DNA of 64,000 nucleotides, taken from Hafnia alvei. Its GTDB lineage: Bacteria; Pseudomonadota; Gammaproteobacteria; Enterobacterales; Enterobacteriaceae. The notes beneath the pieces were generated by a model. That model was not told the DNA's origin. It saw only the letters and a program-made list of their open reading frames with translations, and made no database searches. Numbering within the stretch: position 1 is the stretch's first letter; every line of letters begins with the position of its first letter. Both the position numbers and the translations under genes were made by a program. Location: positions 1 to 64,000 of the forward strand of contig NZ_FMIQ01000014.1 in assembly GCF_900095695.1 (NCBI RefSeq), read 5' to 3'. This document shows, one piece after another, positions 8,576 through 17,585 of the stretch.

Positions 8576-9040
8576 ATGAATTTCCATCAATATTACCCCG
8601 TAGACGTCGTCAACGGGCCGGGTACACGCTGCACGTTATTCGTTGCCGGTTGTGTGCATGAATGCCCCGGTTGCTATAACAAAAGCACATGGCGACTCAA
8701 TTCAGGCATGCCGTTTACGCAAGAAATGGAAGATCAGATTATTGCCGATCTGAATGACACACGCATTCCGCGTCAGGGTTTATCCCTTTCCGGTGGCGAT
8801 CCGCTGCATCCGCAAAATGTGCCGTTTATTCTAAAGCTAGTGCAACGCGTGCGTGCGGAATGTGAAGGCAAAGATATCTGGGTTTGGACAGGCTATAAGC
8901 TAGACGAACTCACTGATGCACAGCGTCAAGTGGTGGATTTGATCAACGTACTCATCGACGGAAAATTTGTACAAGACCTCAAGGATCCGATGCTCATCTG
9001 GCGCGGCAGTGCGAATCAGGTTATTCACAAGCTGCGCTGA
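8576..9040 (+). CDS. nrdG: Anaerobic ribonucleotide reductase activating enzyme
   Basis: NrdG is the radical SAM activase that uses reduced flavodoxin and S-adenosylmethionine to place the glycyl radical on NrdD. The iron-sulfur motif CVHECPGC gives Cys26, Cys30 and Cys33 when counted from the ATG at 8576, and SGGDPLHPQN is the SAM-binding glycine motif. This start yields 154 residues, exactly the usual length. An ATG at 8561 would add five residues, and neither has a strong ribosome site. The gene lies 176 bases after nrdD, separated by a hairpin and a repeat element, which suggests different yields of the two subunits from one transcript. Confidence 0.95.
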   Translation: MNFHQYYPVDVVNGPGTRCTLFVAGCVHECPGCYNKSTWRLNSGMPFTQEMEDQIIADLNDTRIPRQGLSLSGGDPLHPQNVPFILKLVQRVRAECEGKDIWVWTGYKLDELTDAQRQVVDLINVLIDGKFVQDLKDPMLIWRGSANQVIHKLR

Positions 9041-9045
9041 TCGCG

Positions 9046-9504
9046 TCATTTCAGCCGCTCATCAAAAGCATGCGGGACTTCAGCCACCGCGCTTAGATAG
9101 CGTTCAAATTTTGGATGCTGCGGATTCAACAGCAGATTATTTTCCTGTGGCACAATCACCGAAGGCACCCGTAGTCCTACGGATACCTTCGATGCTATCC
9201 ACTGTGAACCCATATCGGCGGTTACCGGCGAGATCTCATCCTGACGCCAGTGAGCAGGCAATACGCTGACGTCCAGCGAGCTAATATCGCGGTCATCAAT
9301 TTCTATCGAAAAAAGCGAGTAAAACTCGGTTAGCCGCGCGCTTTCGAGGTGAACCAAACATTCCAGCATTGCAAGCGAGATAGAACTGGCCAGATACACC
9401 ATTGGGCTACCCATGCGGTTCCAGCGCCCGCCAAACTGTTTTGCGCCCTGCCCCGTAAATGCGCTGTTGGCAAATTTGGTTTTAACAATGCGATAGCCCA
9501 TCAT
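9046..9504 (-). CDS. RES-domain toxin (NAD+ phosphorylase family)
   Basis: This 152-residue protein has the RES signature. YRIVKTKFANSAF opens the domain, with Arg5; GGRWN carries Arg27; MVYLASSISLAMLECLVHLE carries Tyr37 and Glu48. RES toxins (ParT, Res, MbcT) degrade or modify NAD+ and arrest growth unless bound by a cognate Xre antitoxin. The ATG overlaps the antitoxin stop by four bases, giving the antitoxin-first order normal for this family. It ends five bases from the convergent nrdG stop. Nothing looks broken. Confidence 0.9.
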   Translation of the reverse strand: MMGYRIVKTKFANSAFTGQGAKQFGGRWNRMGSPMVYLASSISLAMLECLVHLESARLTEFYSLFSIEIDDRDISSLDVSVLPAHWRQDEISPVTADMGSQWIASKVSVGLRVPSVIVPQENNLLLNPQHPKFERYLSAVAEVPHAFDERLK

Positions 9505-9947
9505 GAGAATACACCGTGCTCCAAGCGCCCAATCAGGTTCAATACCGCAATAGCTCCACTCTCCGTGCTGATAAGACTCGCGGGGGCAGTCTGCCCCAAA
9601 GCACGCACAGGATGTGTTAGCCAGTGGATTGCCTGCTCTTTATCATCCTCAAAAAGTGCAATCGCCGCGTTCATCACCCGCACCAAACGAGCAATGCTTT
9701 CACTCTGCTCGGGCGATAACGTTTTAGGCCCATTCTTTCTACGAGAAACCTGACGACCGCTGATCCCCGCGATCTGGACGATATCGGCCTTATTAATCCC
9801 CGTCCATTGGTGAATATTTTCAATCACGTCAGTAGGTAATCCCTGTTTAAGCAACTCAAGCAACTGAATACTACCTTCTGGTGGAAAACTCACTACGCGC
9901 CAAAGTGTGCTTTCATCCCGCTGCTGAGTTGGTGTGAACATACGCAT
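9501..9947 (-). CDS. Xre/MbcA/ParS-type antitoxin of the RES toxin
   Basis: This 148-residue protein has an N-terminal Xre-like helix-turn-helix region (GINKADIVQIAGISGRQVSRRK). It is followed by a DUF2384-type toxin-binding region with EQAIHWLTHPVRALG and a C-terminal ISTESGAIAVLNLIGRLEHG. It neutralises the RES toxin encoded next and probably represses its own promoter. I chose the ATG at 9947 because a perfect AGGAGG stands five bases upstream. The ATG at 9971 would begin only a few bases after the predicted transcription start. Confidence 0.88.
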   Translation of the reverse strand: MRMFTPTQQRDESTLWRVVSFPPEGSIQLLELLKQGLPTDVIENIHQWTGINKADIVQIAGISGRQVSRRKNGPKTLSPEQSESIARLVRVMNAAIALFEDDKEQAIHWLTHPVRALGQTAPASLISTESGAIAVLNLIGRLEHGVFS

Positions 9948-9973
9948 ACTTGCCTCCTGCCACTTAGCCATAC

Positions 9974-10012
9974 GTCTATGCTTAATATAGACCTATGACC
10001 CACAGTCGACAA
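9974..10012 (-). promoter_or_regulatory. Promoter and palindromic operator of the RES-Xre pair
   Basis: On the minus strand TTGTCG (10007-10012) and TATATT (9984-9989) are spaced by 17 bases, a good sigma-70 promoter. The palindrome GTCTAT-N7-ATAGAC at 9974-9992 covers the -10 element, the expected place for an autorepressor such as the Xre antitoxin. Confidence 0.65.
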
Positions 10013-10184
10013 TCCTATCGTGCAAATAACAACCACGCATCGTGTTATATAAAAATGCTCAACGCATGTCTTCATGAGTTTTCAATGCGTTGCCAAAACT
10101 GTATTACGCTGTCCAGAATGCGCTGTAGGACACGGCTCAATTACACGCTTTGTGCAATCTGCTTCGCATCCCTCCTTTTTACGG

Positions 10185-10231
10185 CTGTCATCCTAACGCC
10201 TTCAACTATTCATATTTCTGCAACATATAAA
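10185..10231 (+). promoter_or_regulatory. Candidate Pho box and -10 of the phn operon
   Basis: Three heptamers lie 11 bases apart, as in PhoB sites: CTGTCAT at 10185 (perfect), ACGCCTT at 10196 (poor) and TATTCAT at 10207 (fair). A -10-like TATAAA follows at 10226-10231 at the usual distance. PhoB control of phn operons is established in E. coli; the two weak heptamers keep this call tentative. Confidence 0.45.
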
Positions 10232-10306
10232 TAACCATTTTGTCATTTTCAATCGGCACCATGAGCGCAACTTAATTTTGACCACCTCACTAAAGAGGGT
10301 TACGCC

Positions 10307-11107
10307 ATGTCGATTATTCGAGTTAAGAACCTCAGTAAAACATTCGCCGGTCAGCAGGCGCTGCACAGCGTTGGCATGGAGATTCAACAAGGGCAGATGG
10401 TGGCTTTGCTCGGCCCTTCTGGCTCAGGCAAATCTACGCTGCTTCGCCATCTAAGCGGGCTTATCACCGGCGACCGTCATAATGATTCCCACATCGAATT
10501 ATTAGGCCGCACCATTCAAAAGCAGGGGCGTCTCGCGGCAGATATTCGCCGTAGCCGCAGCGATATTGGCTATATCTTTCAGCAGTTCAATTTAGTCAAT
10601 CGCCTGACGGTTCTCGAAAACGTGCTGATTGGCGCGCTAGGCGCAACGCCATTTTGGCGCACCTGTTGCGGTTGGTTCACTCAAGAACAAAAACAGCAGG
10701 CCATGCAGGCTCTCACTCGCGTGAGCATGGCCTCCTTCGCCCACCAGCGGGTATCCACGCTTTCCGGTGGCCAGCAGCAGCGCGTTGCCATTGCGCGTGC
10801 GCTGATGCAAAAAGCCAAAGTGATTCTCGCCGATGAACCCATTGCGTCACTGGATCCTGAATCCGCCCGCATCGTGATGGAAACCCTGCTCGATATTAAT
10901 CAAAAGGACGGCATCACCGTGGTGGTCACTCTGCATCAGGTGGATTACGCCCTGCGCTATTGCCAGCGCGTCATCGCGCTGCGTCAGGGGCATGTTTTCT
11001 ACGACGGTGAAAGCGCGCACTTAGCACGCGAGCAAATTGAACATCTCTATCGCGGCGTAAACCGCGTCAATGTTTCTAGCCCTGAAACCGAAGCCGTTGC
11101 GGCTTAA
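10307..11107 (+). CDS. phnC: Phosphonate ABC transporter ATP-binding protein
   Basis: PhnC is the cytoplasmic ATPase that drives phosphonate import through PhnE with the binding protein PhnD. The 266-residue protein has Walker [10 protein letters not shown] (36-44), the signature LSGGQQQ (152-158) and Walker B VILADEP (172-178), in the order of a complete ABC subunit. AAAGAGG stands before the ATG. It is the first gene of an unbroken phnC-to-phnP unit, 35 bases before phnD, and should respond to phosphate starvation through the Pho-box candidate upstream. Confidence 0.97.
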   Translation: MSIIRVKNLSKTFAGQQALHSVGMEIQQGQMVALLGPSGSGKSTLLRHLSGLITGDRHNDSHIELLGRTIQKQGRLAADIRRSRSDIGYIFQQFNLVNRLTVLENVLIGALGATPFWRTCCGWFTQEQKQQAMQALTRVSMASFAHQRVSTLSGGQQQRVAIARALMQKAKVILADEPIASLDPESARIVMETLLDINQKDGITVVVTLHQVDYALRYCQRVIALRQGHVFYDGESAHLAREQIEHLYRGVNRVNVSSPETEAVAA

Positions 11108-11142
11108 TTCGAACCTTCAACATGCTCATAGGGAGTCATCAC

Positions 11143-12159
11143 ATGACTTACAAAACGGTAGCCGCGCTGGCTTTCACCAGCATGTTCAGCGTCTGTACCC
11201 TGCTTGGCACAGCACACGCTGAAGAACAGGCTCCGGCGCTCAACTTCGGCATTATTTCGACGGAATCCCAACAAAACCTAAAACCGCAGTGGGACCCATT
11301 CCTCAAGGATATGGAGAAAAAACTGGGCATGAAGGTGAATGCCTTCTTCGCCCCAGACTATGCGGGCATCATCCAAGGAATGCGCTTTAACAAAGTCGAT
11401 ATCGCGTGGTACGGCAACCTCTCAGCAATGGAAGCCGTCGATCGTGCCAACGGGCAAGTCTTTGCACAAACCGTGGCCGCAGATGGTTCACCAGGCTACT
11501 GGAGCGTACTGATCGTGAATAAAGACAGCCCGATCAATAACGTTCAAGACATGCTGGCCAAGAAGAAAGATCTTACCTTCGGCAACGGCGATCCCAACTC
11601 TACCTCCGGTTATTTAGTCCCTGGTTATTACGTTTTTGCCAAGAACAATACCGCCGCCAGCGACTTTAAACGCACCGTTAACGCCAACCACGAAACCAAT
11701 GCGCTCGCCGTAGCGAACAAGCAGGTGGATGTGGCGACCAACAATACCGAAAACCTCGATCGTCTGAAGATCACGGCACCGGAGAAATTCAAAGATCTGA
11801 AAGTGATCTGGAAATCACCGTTGATCCCTGGCGACCCGATCGTGTGGCGTAAAAACCTGTCAGAAGATGCCAAACAAAAGATCTACGGCTTCTTTATGAA
11901 TTACGGCAAAACGCCGGAAGAACAACAGGTACTCAAAGGCTTGAGCTGGGCACCGTTCCGCCCATCCAGCGATCTTCAACTAGTCCCTATCCGCCAGCTC
12001 TCCCTGTTTAAACAAACTCAGACGATCAAAGCCAACGAAGGCTTAAGCCCAACCGACAAAGCCACAAAAACCGCGGCGCTACAGGCTCAAATGGACGATA
12101 TCGATCGTCTGAGCTCGGCGCTAAACGCCATGAACAGTTTGAAAACAGCCACTCAGTAA
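11143..12159 (+). CDS. phnD: Periplasmic phosphonate-binding protein
   Basis: PhnD binds phosphonates, including 2-aminoethylphosphonate, in the periplasm and delivers them to PhnE. The ATG at 11143, behind GGGAG, gives 338 residues, identical in length to the E. coli protein. Residues 1-26 form a Sec signal (MTYKTVAALAFTSMF start, cleavage after AHA). The mature part keeps the FGIISTESQQNLKPQW and DIAWYGNLSAMEAVD ligand-site blocks. A strong hairpin lies directly after the stop codon, which probably keeps this mRNA segment more abundant than the permease segment. Confidence 0.97.
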   Translation: MTYKTVAALAFTSMFSVCTLLGTAHAEEQAPALNFGIISTESQQNLKPQWDPFLKDMEKKLGMKVNAFFAPDYAGIIQGMRFNKVDIAWYGNLSAMEAVDRANGQVFAQTVAADGSPGYWSVLIVNKDSPINNVQDMLAKKKDLTFGNGDPNSTSGYLVPGYYVFAKNNTAASDFKRTVNANHETNALAVANKQVDVATNNTENLDRLKITAPEKFKDLKVIWKSPLIPGDPIVWRKNLSEDAKQKIYGFFMNYGKTPEEQQVLKGLSWAPFRPSSDLQLVPIRQLSLFKQTQTIKANEGLSPTDKATKTAALQAQMDDIDRLSSALNAMNSLKTATQ

Positions 12160-12224
12160 TTTGGCCGTCGCCTCCTAGCTCTGCATACAGAAAAGCTGAG
12201 CTAGGAGAAAAGCGACGCCAAATT
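12158..12224 (+). repeat. Long hairpin between phnD and phnE
   Basis: Nested inverted arms are visible: AATTTGG with CCAAATT at the base, GTCGC with GCGAC, and CCTAGCT with AGCTAGG near the loop. The structure spans the whole intergenic gap and stops just before the phnE ribosome site. It lacks a T-run. Such hairpins after binding-protein genes usually stabilise the upstream message. Confidence 0.75.
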
Positions 12225-12234
12225 GGAGATACAG

Positions 12235-13029
12235 ATGCAAACCACTCAATCCACCGCAGCCTTAGTGCCCGAGCAAAAGCGTAGCTGGTTTAGCCTTTTC
12301 ACCGGCGCCATTCTACTTGCGGTTCTCGCTTGGTCTTGGCACGGCGCGGAAATGGCCCCGCTCACGCTGTTTCGTGATGCTGGCAATATGGCGACCTTTG
12401 CCGCTGATTTCTTCCCGCCCGATTTTAGCCAATGGCAGCAATATCTTGGCGAAATGCTGGTAACGCTCCAGATAGCCGTTTGGGGAACCGCGCTTTCTAT
12501 CGTGCTTTCCATTCCTCTGGGGCTAATGAGCGCTGAAAACCTTGTGCCTTGGTGGATCTACCAACCGACTCGCCGACTGATGGACGCCTGCCGCGCGATT
12601 AACGAAATGGTATTCGCCATGCTGTTTGTGGTGGCTGTCGGTCTTGGCCCCTTTGCTGGCGTGCTGGCGTTATTTATTCACACCACCGGCGTTTTGGCGA
12701 AGCTGTTTTCTGAAGCCGTCGAAGCCATCGAGCCGGGCCCAATTGAAGGCGTTAAAGCCACTGGTGCCAACAAACTGGAAGAGATCATCTACGGCGTTCT
12801 TCCTCAGGTTATGCCGCTGTGGATCTCTTATTCACTCTACCGTTTTGAATCCAACGTTCGCTCCGCCACCGTGGTGGGCATGGTGGGTGCCGGTGGTATC
12901 GGCGTCACCCTGTGGGAAGCCATCCGCGGATTTCAGTTCCAGCAAACCTGTGCACTGATGGTGTTCATCATCGTCACGGTCAGCCTGCTGGATTTCATGT
13001 CTCAGCGTCTACGCAAGCACTTCATCTGA
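12235..13029 (+). CDS. phnE: Phosphonate ABC transporter permease
   Basis: PhnE is the inner-membrane channel of the PhnCDE importer. The ATG at 12235 follows TTGGAG by six bases and gives 264 residues; an in-frame TTG four codons earlier overlaps that ribosome site. Several hydrophobic helices are visible, including [13 protein letters not shown] and [19 protein letters not shown]. The [20 protein letters not shown] segment is the EAA coupling loop that contacts PhnC. The reading frame is intact, unlike the phnE of E. coli K-12, which carries an 8-bp duplication. Confidence 0.96.
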   Translation: MQTTQSTAALVPEQKRSWFSLFTGAILLAVLAWSWHGAEMAPLTLFRDAGNMATFAADFFPPDFSQWQQYLGEMLVTLQIAVWGTALSIVLSIPLGLMSAENLVPWWIYQPTRRLMDACRAINEMVFAMLFVVAVGLGPFAGVLALFIHTTGVLAKLFSEAVEAIEPGPIEGVKATGANKLEEIIYGVLPQVMPLWISYSLYRFESNVRSATVVGMVGAGGIGVTLWEAIRGFQFQQTCALMVFIIVTVSLLDFMSQRLRKHFI

Positions 13030-13049
13030 TTAAAGAGGCTTTGTTTGTT

Positions 13050-13775
13050 ATGCACTTATCTAGACATCCGACCAGTTTTCCAACCCGCTATCAAGAAATT
13101 GCGGCGTTATTGGAACAAGACCTTCGTCAGCATTATCAGTGCGGGGACTATCTTCCCGCAGAGCATCAGCTCGCTGAACGTTATGAGGTAAATCGCCACA
13201 CTCTGCGCCGCGCCATTGATGAATTAGTGGTTCGAGGCTGGGTACAACGTCGTCAAGGTGTGGGCGTTTTAGTGTTGATGCGTCCGTTTGATTATCCGCT
13301 GCACTCACAGGCTCGCTTTAGCCAGAATCTATTGGAACAGGGCAGCCATCCCACCAGCGAGCGGTTGATCTCGGTGCTTCGCCCTACCGTTAGCCATATT
13401 GCCGATGCGCTAGGAATGGAAGAAGGCCAGCAGGTTATTCATCTGCGCACTCTGCGCCGTGTAAACGGCGTTCCGGTATGCGTTATCGACCATTTCCTAC
13501 CGGATCTCAGCTGGTGGGGCACGTTGCAAAACTTCACCAGCGGTTCGCTGCACGGCTATATCCAGCAGCATCTTGGCCGTGAGCTCAGCCGCACTCAAAC
13601 CCGCATCAGCGCACGCCGCGCACAGGCCAAAGAGAGCCGACTGTTAGAAATCGCCACTCATGCACCGCTGATGTGTGTTCGTACCTTAAATCACTGTGAA
13701 GGCCAGCCACAGCCTGCGGAGTATTCCGTTAGCCTGACGCGTGCCGACATGATCGAACTGACCATGGAGCACTAA
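13050..13775 (+). CDS. phnF: GntR-family regulator of the phn operon
   Basis: PhnF is a GntR/HutC-type repressor-like regulator within phosphonate operons. The 241 residues match the E. coli length. The winged helix covers about residues 10-75 with HQLAERYEVNRHTLRRAIDEL as the helix-turn-helix and WVQRRQGVGVLVL as the wing. The C-terminal UTRA ligand domain includes ARFSQNLLEQGSHPTSE. The start at 13050 has AGAGG about eleven bases upstream, a long spacing that may keep the level low. It lies 20 bases after phnE and abuts phnG. Confidence 0.95.
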   Translation: MHLSRHPTSFPTRYQEIAALLEQDLRQHYQCGDYLPAEHQLAERYEVNRHTLRRAIDELVVRGWVQRRQGVGVLVLMRPFDYPLHSQARFSQNLLEQGSHPTSERLISVLRPTVSHIADALGMEEGQQVIHLRTLRRVNGVPVCVIDHFLPDLSWWGTLQNFTSGSLHGYIQQHLGRELSRTQTRISARRAQAKESRLLEIATHAPLMCVRTLNHCEGQPQPAEYSVSLTRADMIELTMEH

Positions 13776-14249
13776 ATGGACGCCATACCGTCTCACTCAC
13801 ATTTTTCAATCGCTGAGCGCCAGCGCTGGATGGCAACGCTGGCGCACAGCCAGCCCGACGACCTTAATCCGCTGTGGAATGCCCTACATCTCAACGTGCT
13901 GGAGTGGAAAAACATCCGCCCAGCAGAAACCGGCCTCACCCAAATACAGGCGCGTACCGGCGGAAGCGGCCAGCGCTTTTTCCTCGGCGACGCCACGCTC
14001 ACCCGCGCAGTCGTTCAGCTCAGCAGCGGCACCTATGGCTACAGCTATCAGCTTGGCCGCGACAAATCTCACGCCGAGCGCTGCGCGTTAATCGATGCCC
14101 TGCTGCAAGAACGCGAGCACAACATGACTTTGCTGGAAAACCTGATTAACCCACTCGCCGCGCTGCAACAAGAACGACACCAGCAGCGCGCCCAAGAAAT
14201 TGCAGCTAGCCGAGTGGACTTCTTCACTCTGGTTCGCGGAGATAACTAA
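13776..14249 (+). CDS. phnG: C-P lyase core subunit PhnG
   Basis: PhnG is part of the PhnGHIJ core and works with PhnI and PhnL in joining the phosphonate to the C1 position of ATP ribose. The protein has 157 residues. It shows the family blocks [37 protein letters not shown] and the C-terminal [14 protein letters not shown]. The ATG directly follows the phnF stop codon, so translation is coupled, and the stop overlaps phnH by one base. Confidence 0.95.
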   Translation: MDAIPSHSHFSIAERQRWMATLAHSQPDDLNPLWNALHLNVLEWKNIRPAETGLTQIQARTGGSGQRFFLGDATLTRAVVQLSSGTYGYSYQLGRDKSHAERCALIDALLQEREHNMTLLENLINPLAALQQERHQQRAQEIAASRVDFFTLVRGDN

Positions 14250-14848
14250 TGACGTTAATGACCGCTTTTACATTGCCCGTGCATGATGCACAAAACCATT
14301 TTCGCCGCCTGCTGAAAGCCATGAGCGAACCCGGCGTGATCGTGAATTTGAATAACACGCCAGAAGGCTGGCTACCGCTCAACAGCGCCACCACCAGCGT
14401 GCTGTTAACCCTGAGTGACCAAGATACGCCAGTATGGCTCACGCCCGAGCTAAGCTCGGAAACCGCGCAGCAAAATCTGCGCTTTCATACCGGCGCGCCA
14501 CTGGCCATCGAACCTTCACGGGCAGCCTTTGCGGTCGTGAATGAACAGATTACCGCTGAACAGCTGATTGATTTTGCACAAGGTGAAGATGTCTCACCGG
14601 AAACCAGCGCCACGGTGATTGTGCAGGTAAAAAGCCTCAGCGGTGGCCATATGTTGCGCCTCACCGGCCCCGGTATTTTAGAAGAGCGCATGATTGCGCC
14701 CCAAATTTCAGACGTCGTGCTCAACGCTTTAACCGAACGTTCGCACAGCTTCCCGCTGGGCTGCGATTTCGTCTTTACCTGCGGCGAACGTCTGCTTGCC
14801 ATACCGCGCACCACGCTCGTGGAGGTGTTCGATGTACGTAGCCGTTAA
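14249..14848 (+). CDS. phnH: C-P lyase core subunit PhnH
   Basis: PhnH is a core component of C-P lyase, structurally related to PLP-dependent transferases but without the cofactor. The 199-residue protein begins [19 protein letters not shown] and contains AMSEPGVI near residue 31, a conserved family segment. The C-terminal [13 protein letters not shown] and AIPRTT blocks are also typical. It starts on the phnG stop (TAATG) and overlaps phnI by 17 bases, which argues for strict stoichiometric co-translation. Confidence 0.95.
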   Translation: MTLMTAFTLPVHDAQNHFRRLLKAMSEPGVIVNLNNTPEGWLPLNSATTSVLLTLSDQDTPVWLTPELSSETAQQNLRFHTGAPLAIEPSRAAFAVVNEQITAEQLIDFAQGEDVSPETSATVIVQVKSLSGGHMLRLTGPGILEERMIAPQISDVVLNALTERSHSFPLGCDFVFTCGERLLAIPRTTLVEVFDVRSR

Positions 14849-15917
14849 AGGAGGCGAAAAAGCCATTGCCGCCGCCCACCGTTTGCAAGAACAGAAGCGT
14901 CGCGGATCGCCTCAGTTCAATGAACTCAGCGTTGATCAAATCGATCAGCAGCTCGCGTTAGCCGTCGATCGCGTGATGACCGAAGGCGGGATCTACGATA
15001 GGCAGCTTGCCGCGCTGGCGATCAAACAGGCCAGCGGCGATCTGGTTGAAGCCATCTTTTTACTGCGCGCTTATCGCACCACATTACCGCGCCTGGCCGT
15101 CAGCGATGCCTTGAACACGCAGGATATGCGTTTAGAGCGCCGCATTTCGGCGGTGTATAAAGACCTGCCCGGTGGCCAAGTGCTCGGCCCCACCTACGAC
15201 TACACCCATCGGCTGTTAGATTTCACGCTGTTAGCCAACGGCGAAACGCCAGAAATCAACCGCGATGAGGCTATGAACGAATCGCATAGCCCACACGTCT
15301 TCAGCATGTTGGCGCAGCAAGGCTTGGCACGCGCGGAACACGACAGCGGCGCCGAGCCAGACGATATCACCCGCACGCCGCCGGTTTATCCCTGCTCTCG
15401 CTCTGCGCGTTTACAGCAGTTGGTGCGTGGCGATGAGGGCTATCTGCTGGCGCTGGGCTACTCCACCCAGCGCGGCTATGGGCGTAACCATCCGTTTGCG
15501 GGAGAAATTCGCAGCGGCTATGTCAGCCTGAGCATTACGCCTGAAGAGCTGGGCTTTTCCGTTGATATTGGCGAGCTGCTGCTGACCGAATGCGAAATGG
15601 TCAACGGGTTTGTTGCCCAGCCAGATGATGCCCCGCATTTCACTCGCGGCTACGGCTTAGTGTTTGGCATGAGCGAACGTAAAGCGATGGCGATGGCGCT
15701 GGTCGATCGCGCCCTTCAGGCACCCGATTACCAAGAGCAGATCAACGGCCCCGCTCAGGACGAAGAGTTCGTGCTGGCGCATGCCGATAGCGTAGAAGCC
15801 GCTGGTTTTGTCTCCCACCTTAAATTACCGCACTACGTTGATTTTCAAGCCGAGCTGGAATTACTCCACCGTTTACAACAGGAATTCAATGACCGTCAGG
15901 AGAATGCACATGACTAA
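14832..15917 (+). CDS. phnI: C-P lyase core subunit PhnI (nucleosidase)
   Basis: PhnI removes adenine from ATP and, with PhnG, PhnH and PhnL, forms ribose-1-methylphosphonate 5-triphosphate. The start at 14832 is fixed by GGAGG upstream and by the [13 protein letters not shown]-terminus typical of the family. The 361-residue protein keeps [30 protein letters not shown] and [13 protein letters not shown], as well as the C-terminal [19 protein letters not shown]. It overlaps phnH by 17 bases and phnJ by eight. Confidence 0.96.
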   Translation: MYVAVKGGEKAIAAAHRLQEQKRRGSPQFNELSVDQIDQQLALAVDRVMTEGGIYDRQLAALAIKQASGDLVEAIFLLRAYRTTLPRLAVSDALNTQDMRLERRISAVYKDLPGGQVLGPTYDYTHRLLDFTLLANGETPEINRDEAMNESHSPHVFSMLAQQGLARAEHDSGAEPDDITRTPPVYPCSRSARLQQLVRGDEGYLLALGYSTQRGYGRNHPFAGEIRSGYVSLSITPEELGFSVDIGELLLTECEMVNGFVAQPDDAPHFTRGYGLVFGMSERKAMAMALVDRALQAPDYQEQINGPAQDEEFVLAHADSVEAAGFVSHLKLPHYVDFQAELELLHRLQQEFNDRQENAHD

Positions 15918-16773
15918 CGTGCTAACCGGTTACAGCTTAGCGGGCTATAACTACGGCTATCTCGATGAGCAGACCAAACGTATGATCCGCCGAGCGATCC
16001 TCAAAGCCGTGGCAATCCCCGGTTACCAAGTGCCCTTTGGCGGACGCGAAATGCCGATGCCCTATGGCTGGGGAACCGGCGGAATTCAGCTCACCGCCAG
16101 TGTGATTGGTGAAGCAGATACCTTAAAAGTGATCGATCAGGGCGCAGACGACACCACCAATGCGGTATCGATTCGCCGTTTCTTCCAGCGAGTTACCGGT
16201 GTTAACACCACAGAAGTGACCGCCGACGCCACGCTGATTCAAACTCGCCACCGCATACCTGAAACGCCGCTGCGCCAAGATCAAATCATCATCTATCAGG
16301 TTCCGATGCCTGAGCCGCTGCGTTTTATAGAACCACGTGAAACCGAAACGCGAAAAATGCATGCGCTGGAGGAGTATGGCGTTATGCAGGTAAAACTGTA
16401 TGAGGACATCGCGCGTTTTGGCCACATCGCGACCACCTATGATTACCCCGTGAAGGTGAATCATCGCTATGTGATGGCTCCCTCCCCCATCCCAAAATTT
16501 GATAATCCCAAGATGAACATGATGCCCGCGCTACAGCTGTTTGGTGCCGGACGCGAAAAAAGGATCTACGCCGTGCCCCCGTTCACCAAAGTGGAAAGCC
16601 TCGACTTTGACGATCATCCGTTCAGCGTGCAGCAATGGGATCAGCCCTGCGCGATTTGCGGATCGCCGCACAGCTATTTGGATGAAGTGGTACTCGACGA
16701 TCAAGGCTCCAGAATGTTCGTCTGCTCCGACACTGACTTTTGCCGCCAGCATAGCGAGGCCAACGCGCAATGA
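15910..16773 (+). CDS. phnJ: C-P lyase catalytic subunit PhnJ
   Basis: PhnJ is the radical SAM-type enzyme that cleaves the carbon-phosphorus bond to release the alkane and ribose cyclic phosphate. With the ATG at 15910 (AGGAG seven bases upstream) the protein has 287 residues, six more than in E. coli near the N-terminus. The four conserved cysteines are present at 247, 250, 272 and 278 (CAIC and CSDTDFC), corresponding to the cluster ligands and the catalytic thiol. VPFGGREMPMPYGWGTGG near residue 35 is another family block. phnK starts inside its stop (ATGA). Confidence 0.97.
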   Translation: MTNVLTGYSLAGYNYGYLDEQTKRMIRRAILKAVAIPGYQVPFGGREMPMPYGWGTGGIQLTASVIGEADTLKVIDQGADDTTNAVSIRRFFQRVTGVNTTEVTADATLIQTRHRIPETPLRQDQIIIYQVPMPEPLRFIEPRETETRKMHALEEYGVMQVKLYEDIARFGHIATTYDYPVKVNHRYVMAPSPIPKFDNPKMNMMPALQLFGAGREKRIYAVPPFTKVESLDFDDHPFSVQQWDQPCAICGSPHSYLDEVVLDDQGSRMFVCSDTDFCRQHSEANAQ

Positions 16774-17576
16774 ACGCCACAGACTCGATCTTCTCAGCGC
16801 CAGCCGCCGATCTGCCGCTGCTTTCCGTGAACAATCTGACCCACCTGTATGCGCCGGGCAAAGGCTTTAGCAATGTCTCTTTCGATCTCTATCCAGGAGA
16901 AGTGTTGGGGATCGTTGGTGAGTCGGGATCCGGTAAAACAACGTTGCTGAAATCCATCTCTGCGCGCCTCACCCCGCAGCAGGGAGAAATTCGCTATTTA
17001 AGCGCCCAAGGCATTCAGGATTTATACGCCATGAGCGAAAGCGACCGCCGCCGCCTGCTGCGCACCGAATGGGGCGTGGTGCATCAGCATCCGCTCGACG
17101 GGCTGCGCCCGCACGTTTCGGCCGGTGGCAATATCGGCGAGCGCTTAATGGCCATAGGCCAGCGTCATTACGGCAATATTCGCGCCGAAGCCATGCGTTG
17201 GCTGGAGGACGTGGAGATCCCAGCGACGCGCATCGACGATCTACCCACCACGTTTTCAGGCGGCATGCAGCAGCGACTGCAAATCGCCCGCAATCTGGTG
17301 ACTCATCCACGCGTCGTGTTTATGGATGAACCCACCGGCGGGCTCGATGTTTCAGTGCAGGCGCGCCTGCTCGATCTACTGCGTACGCTGGTGGTCGAGC
17401 TTCAATTAGCCGTGGTGATCGTGACTCACGATCTCGGCGTTGCTCGCCTGCTGGCGCATCGTTTGCTGGTGATGAAGCAAGGCAAAGTGGTTGAAAGCGG
17501 GCTGACGGATCGCGTATTGGACGATCCTCATCATCCGTATACCCAGTTGCTGGTTTCTTCTGTTTTACAAAACTGA
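16770..17576 (+). CDS. phnK: C-P lyase ATP-binding subunit PhnK
   Basis: PhnK is an ABC-type ATPase that docks on PhnJ in the C-P lyase complex rather than in a transporter. The 268-residue protein has Walker A GESGSGKTT, the signature FSGGMQQRL and Walker B VVFMDEPTGG, plus the HPYTQLLVSSVLQ tail also seen in oligopeptide-type ATPases. It overlaps phnJ by four bases and is followed directly by phnL. It is about 16 residues longer than in E. coli, with the extension at the N-terminus and around residue 75. Confidence 0.96.
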   Translation: MNATDSIFSAPAADLPLLSVNNLTHLYAPGKGFSNVSFDLYPGEVLGIVGESGSGKTTLLKSISARLTPQQGEIRYLSAQGIQDLYAMSESDRRRLLRTEWGVVHQHPLDGLRPHVSAGGNIGERLMAIGQRHYGNIRAEAMRWLEDVEIPATRIDDLPTTFSGGMQQRLQIARNLVTHPRVVFMDEPTGGLDVSVQARLLDLLRTLVVELQLAVVIVTHDLGVARLLAHRLLVMKQGKVVESGLTDRVLDDPHHPYTQLLVSSVLQN

Positions 17577-17585
17577 GTGAAAATC

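Larger units (their letters stand above)
9948..10306. other. Divergent region between the toxin-antitoxin pair and phnC
   Basis: The left end holds the antitoxin promoter and operator, and the right half holds the probable Pho-regulated phn promoter. The stretch 10013-10184 between them has no gene that I can support; its open frames have no ribosome sites. Confidence 0.5.

Noticed and set aside
9969-9971. ATG start of the antitoxin 24 bases further upstream.
   Set aside because: It would begin within a few bases of the predicted transcription start and at the edge of the operator, whereas AGGAGG points to 9947.
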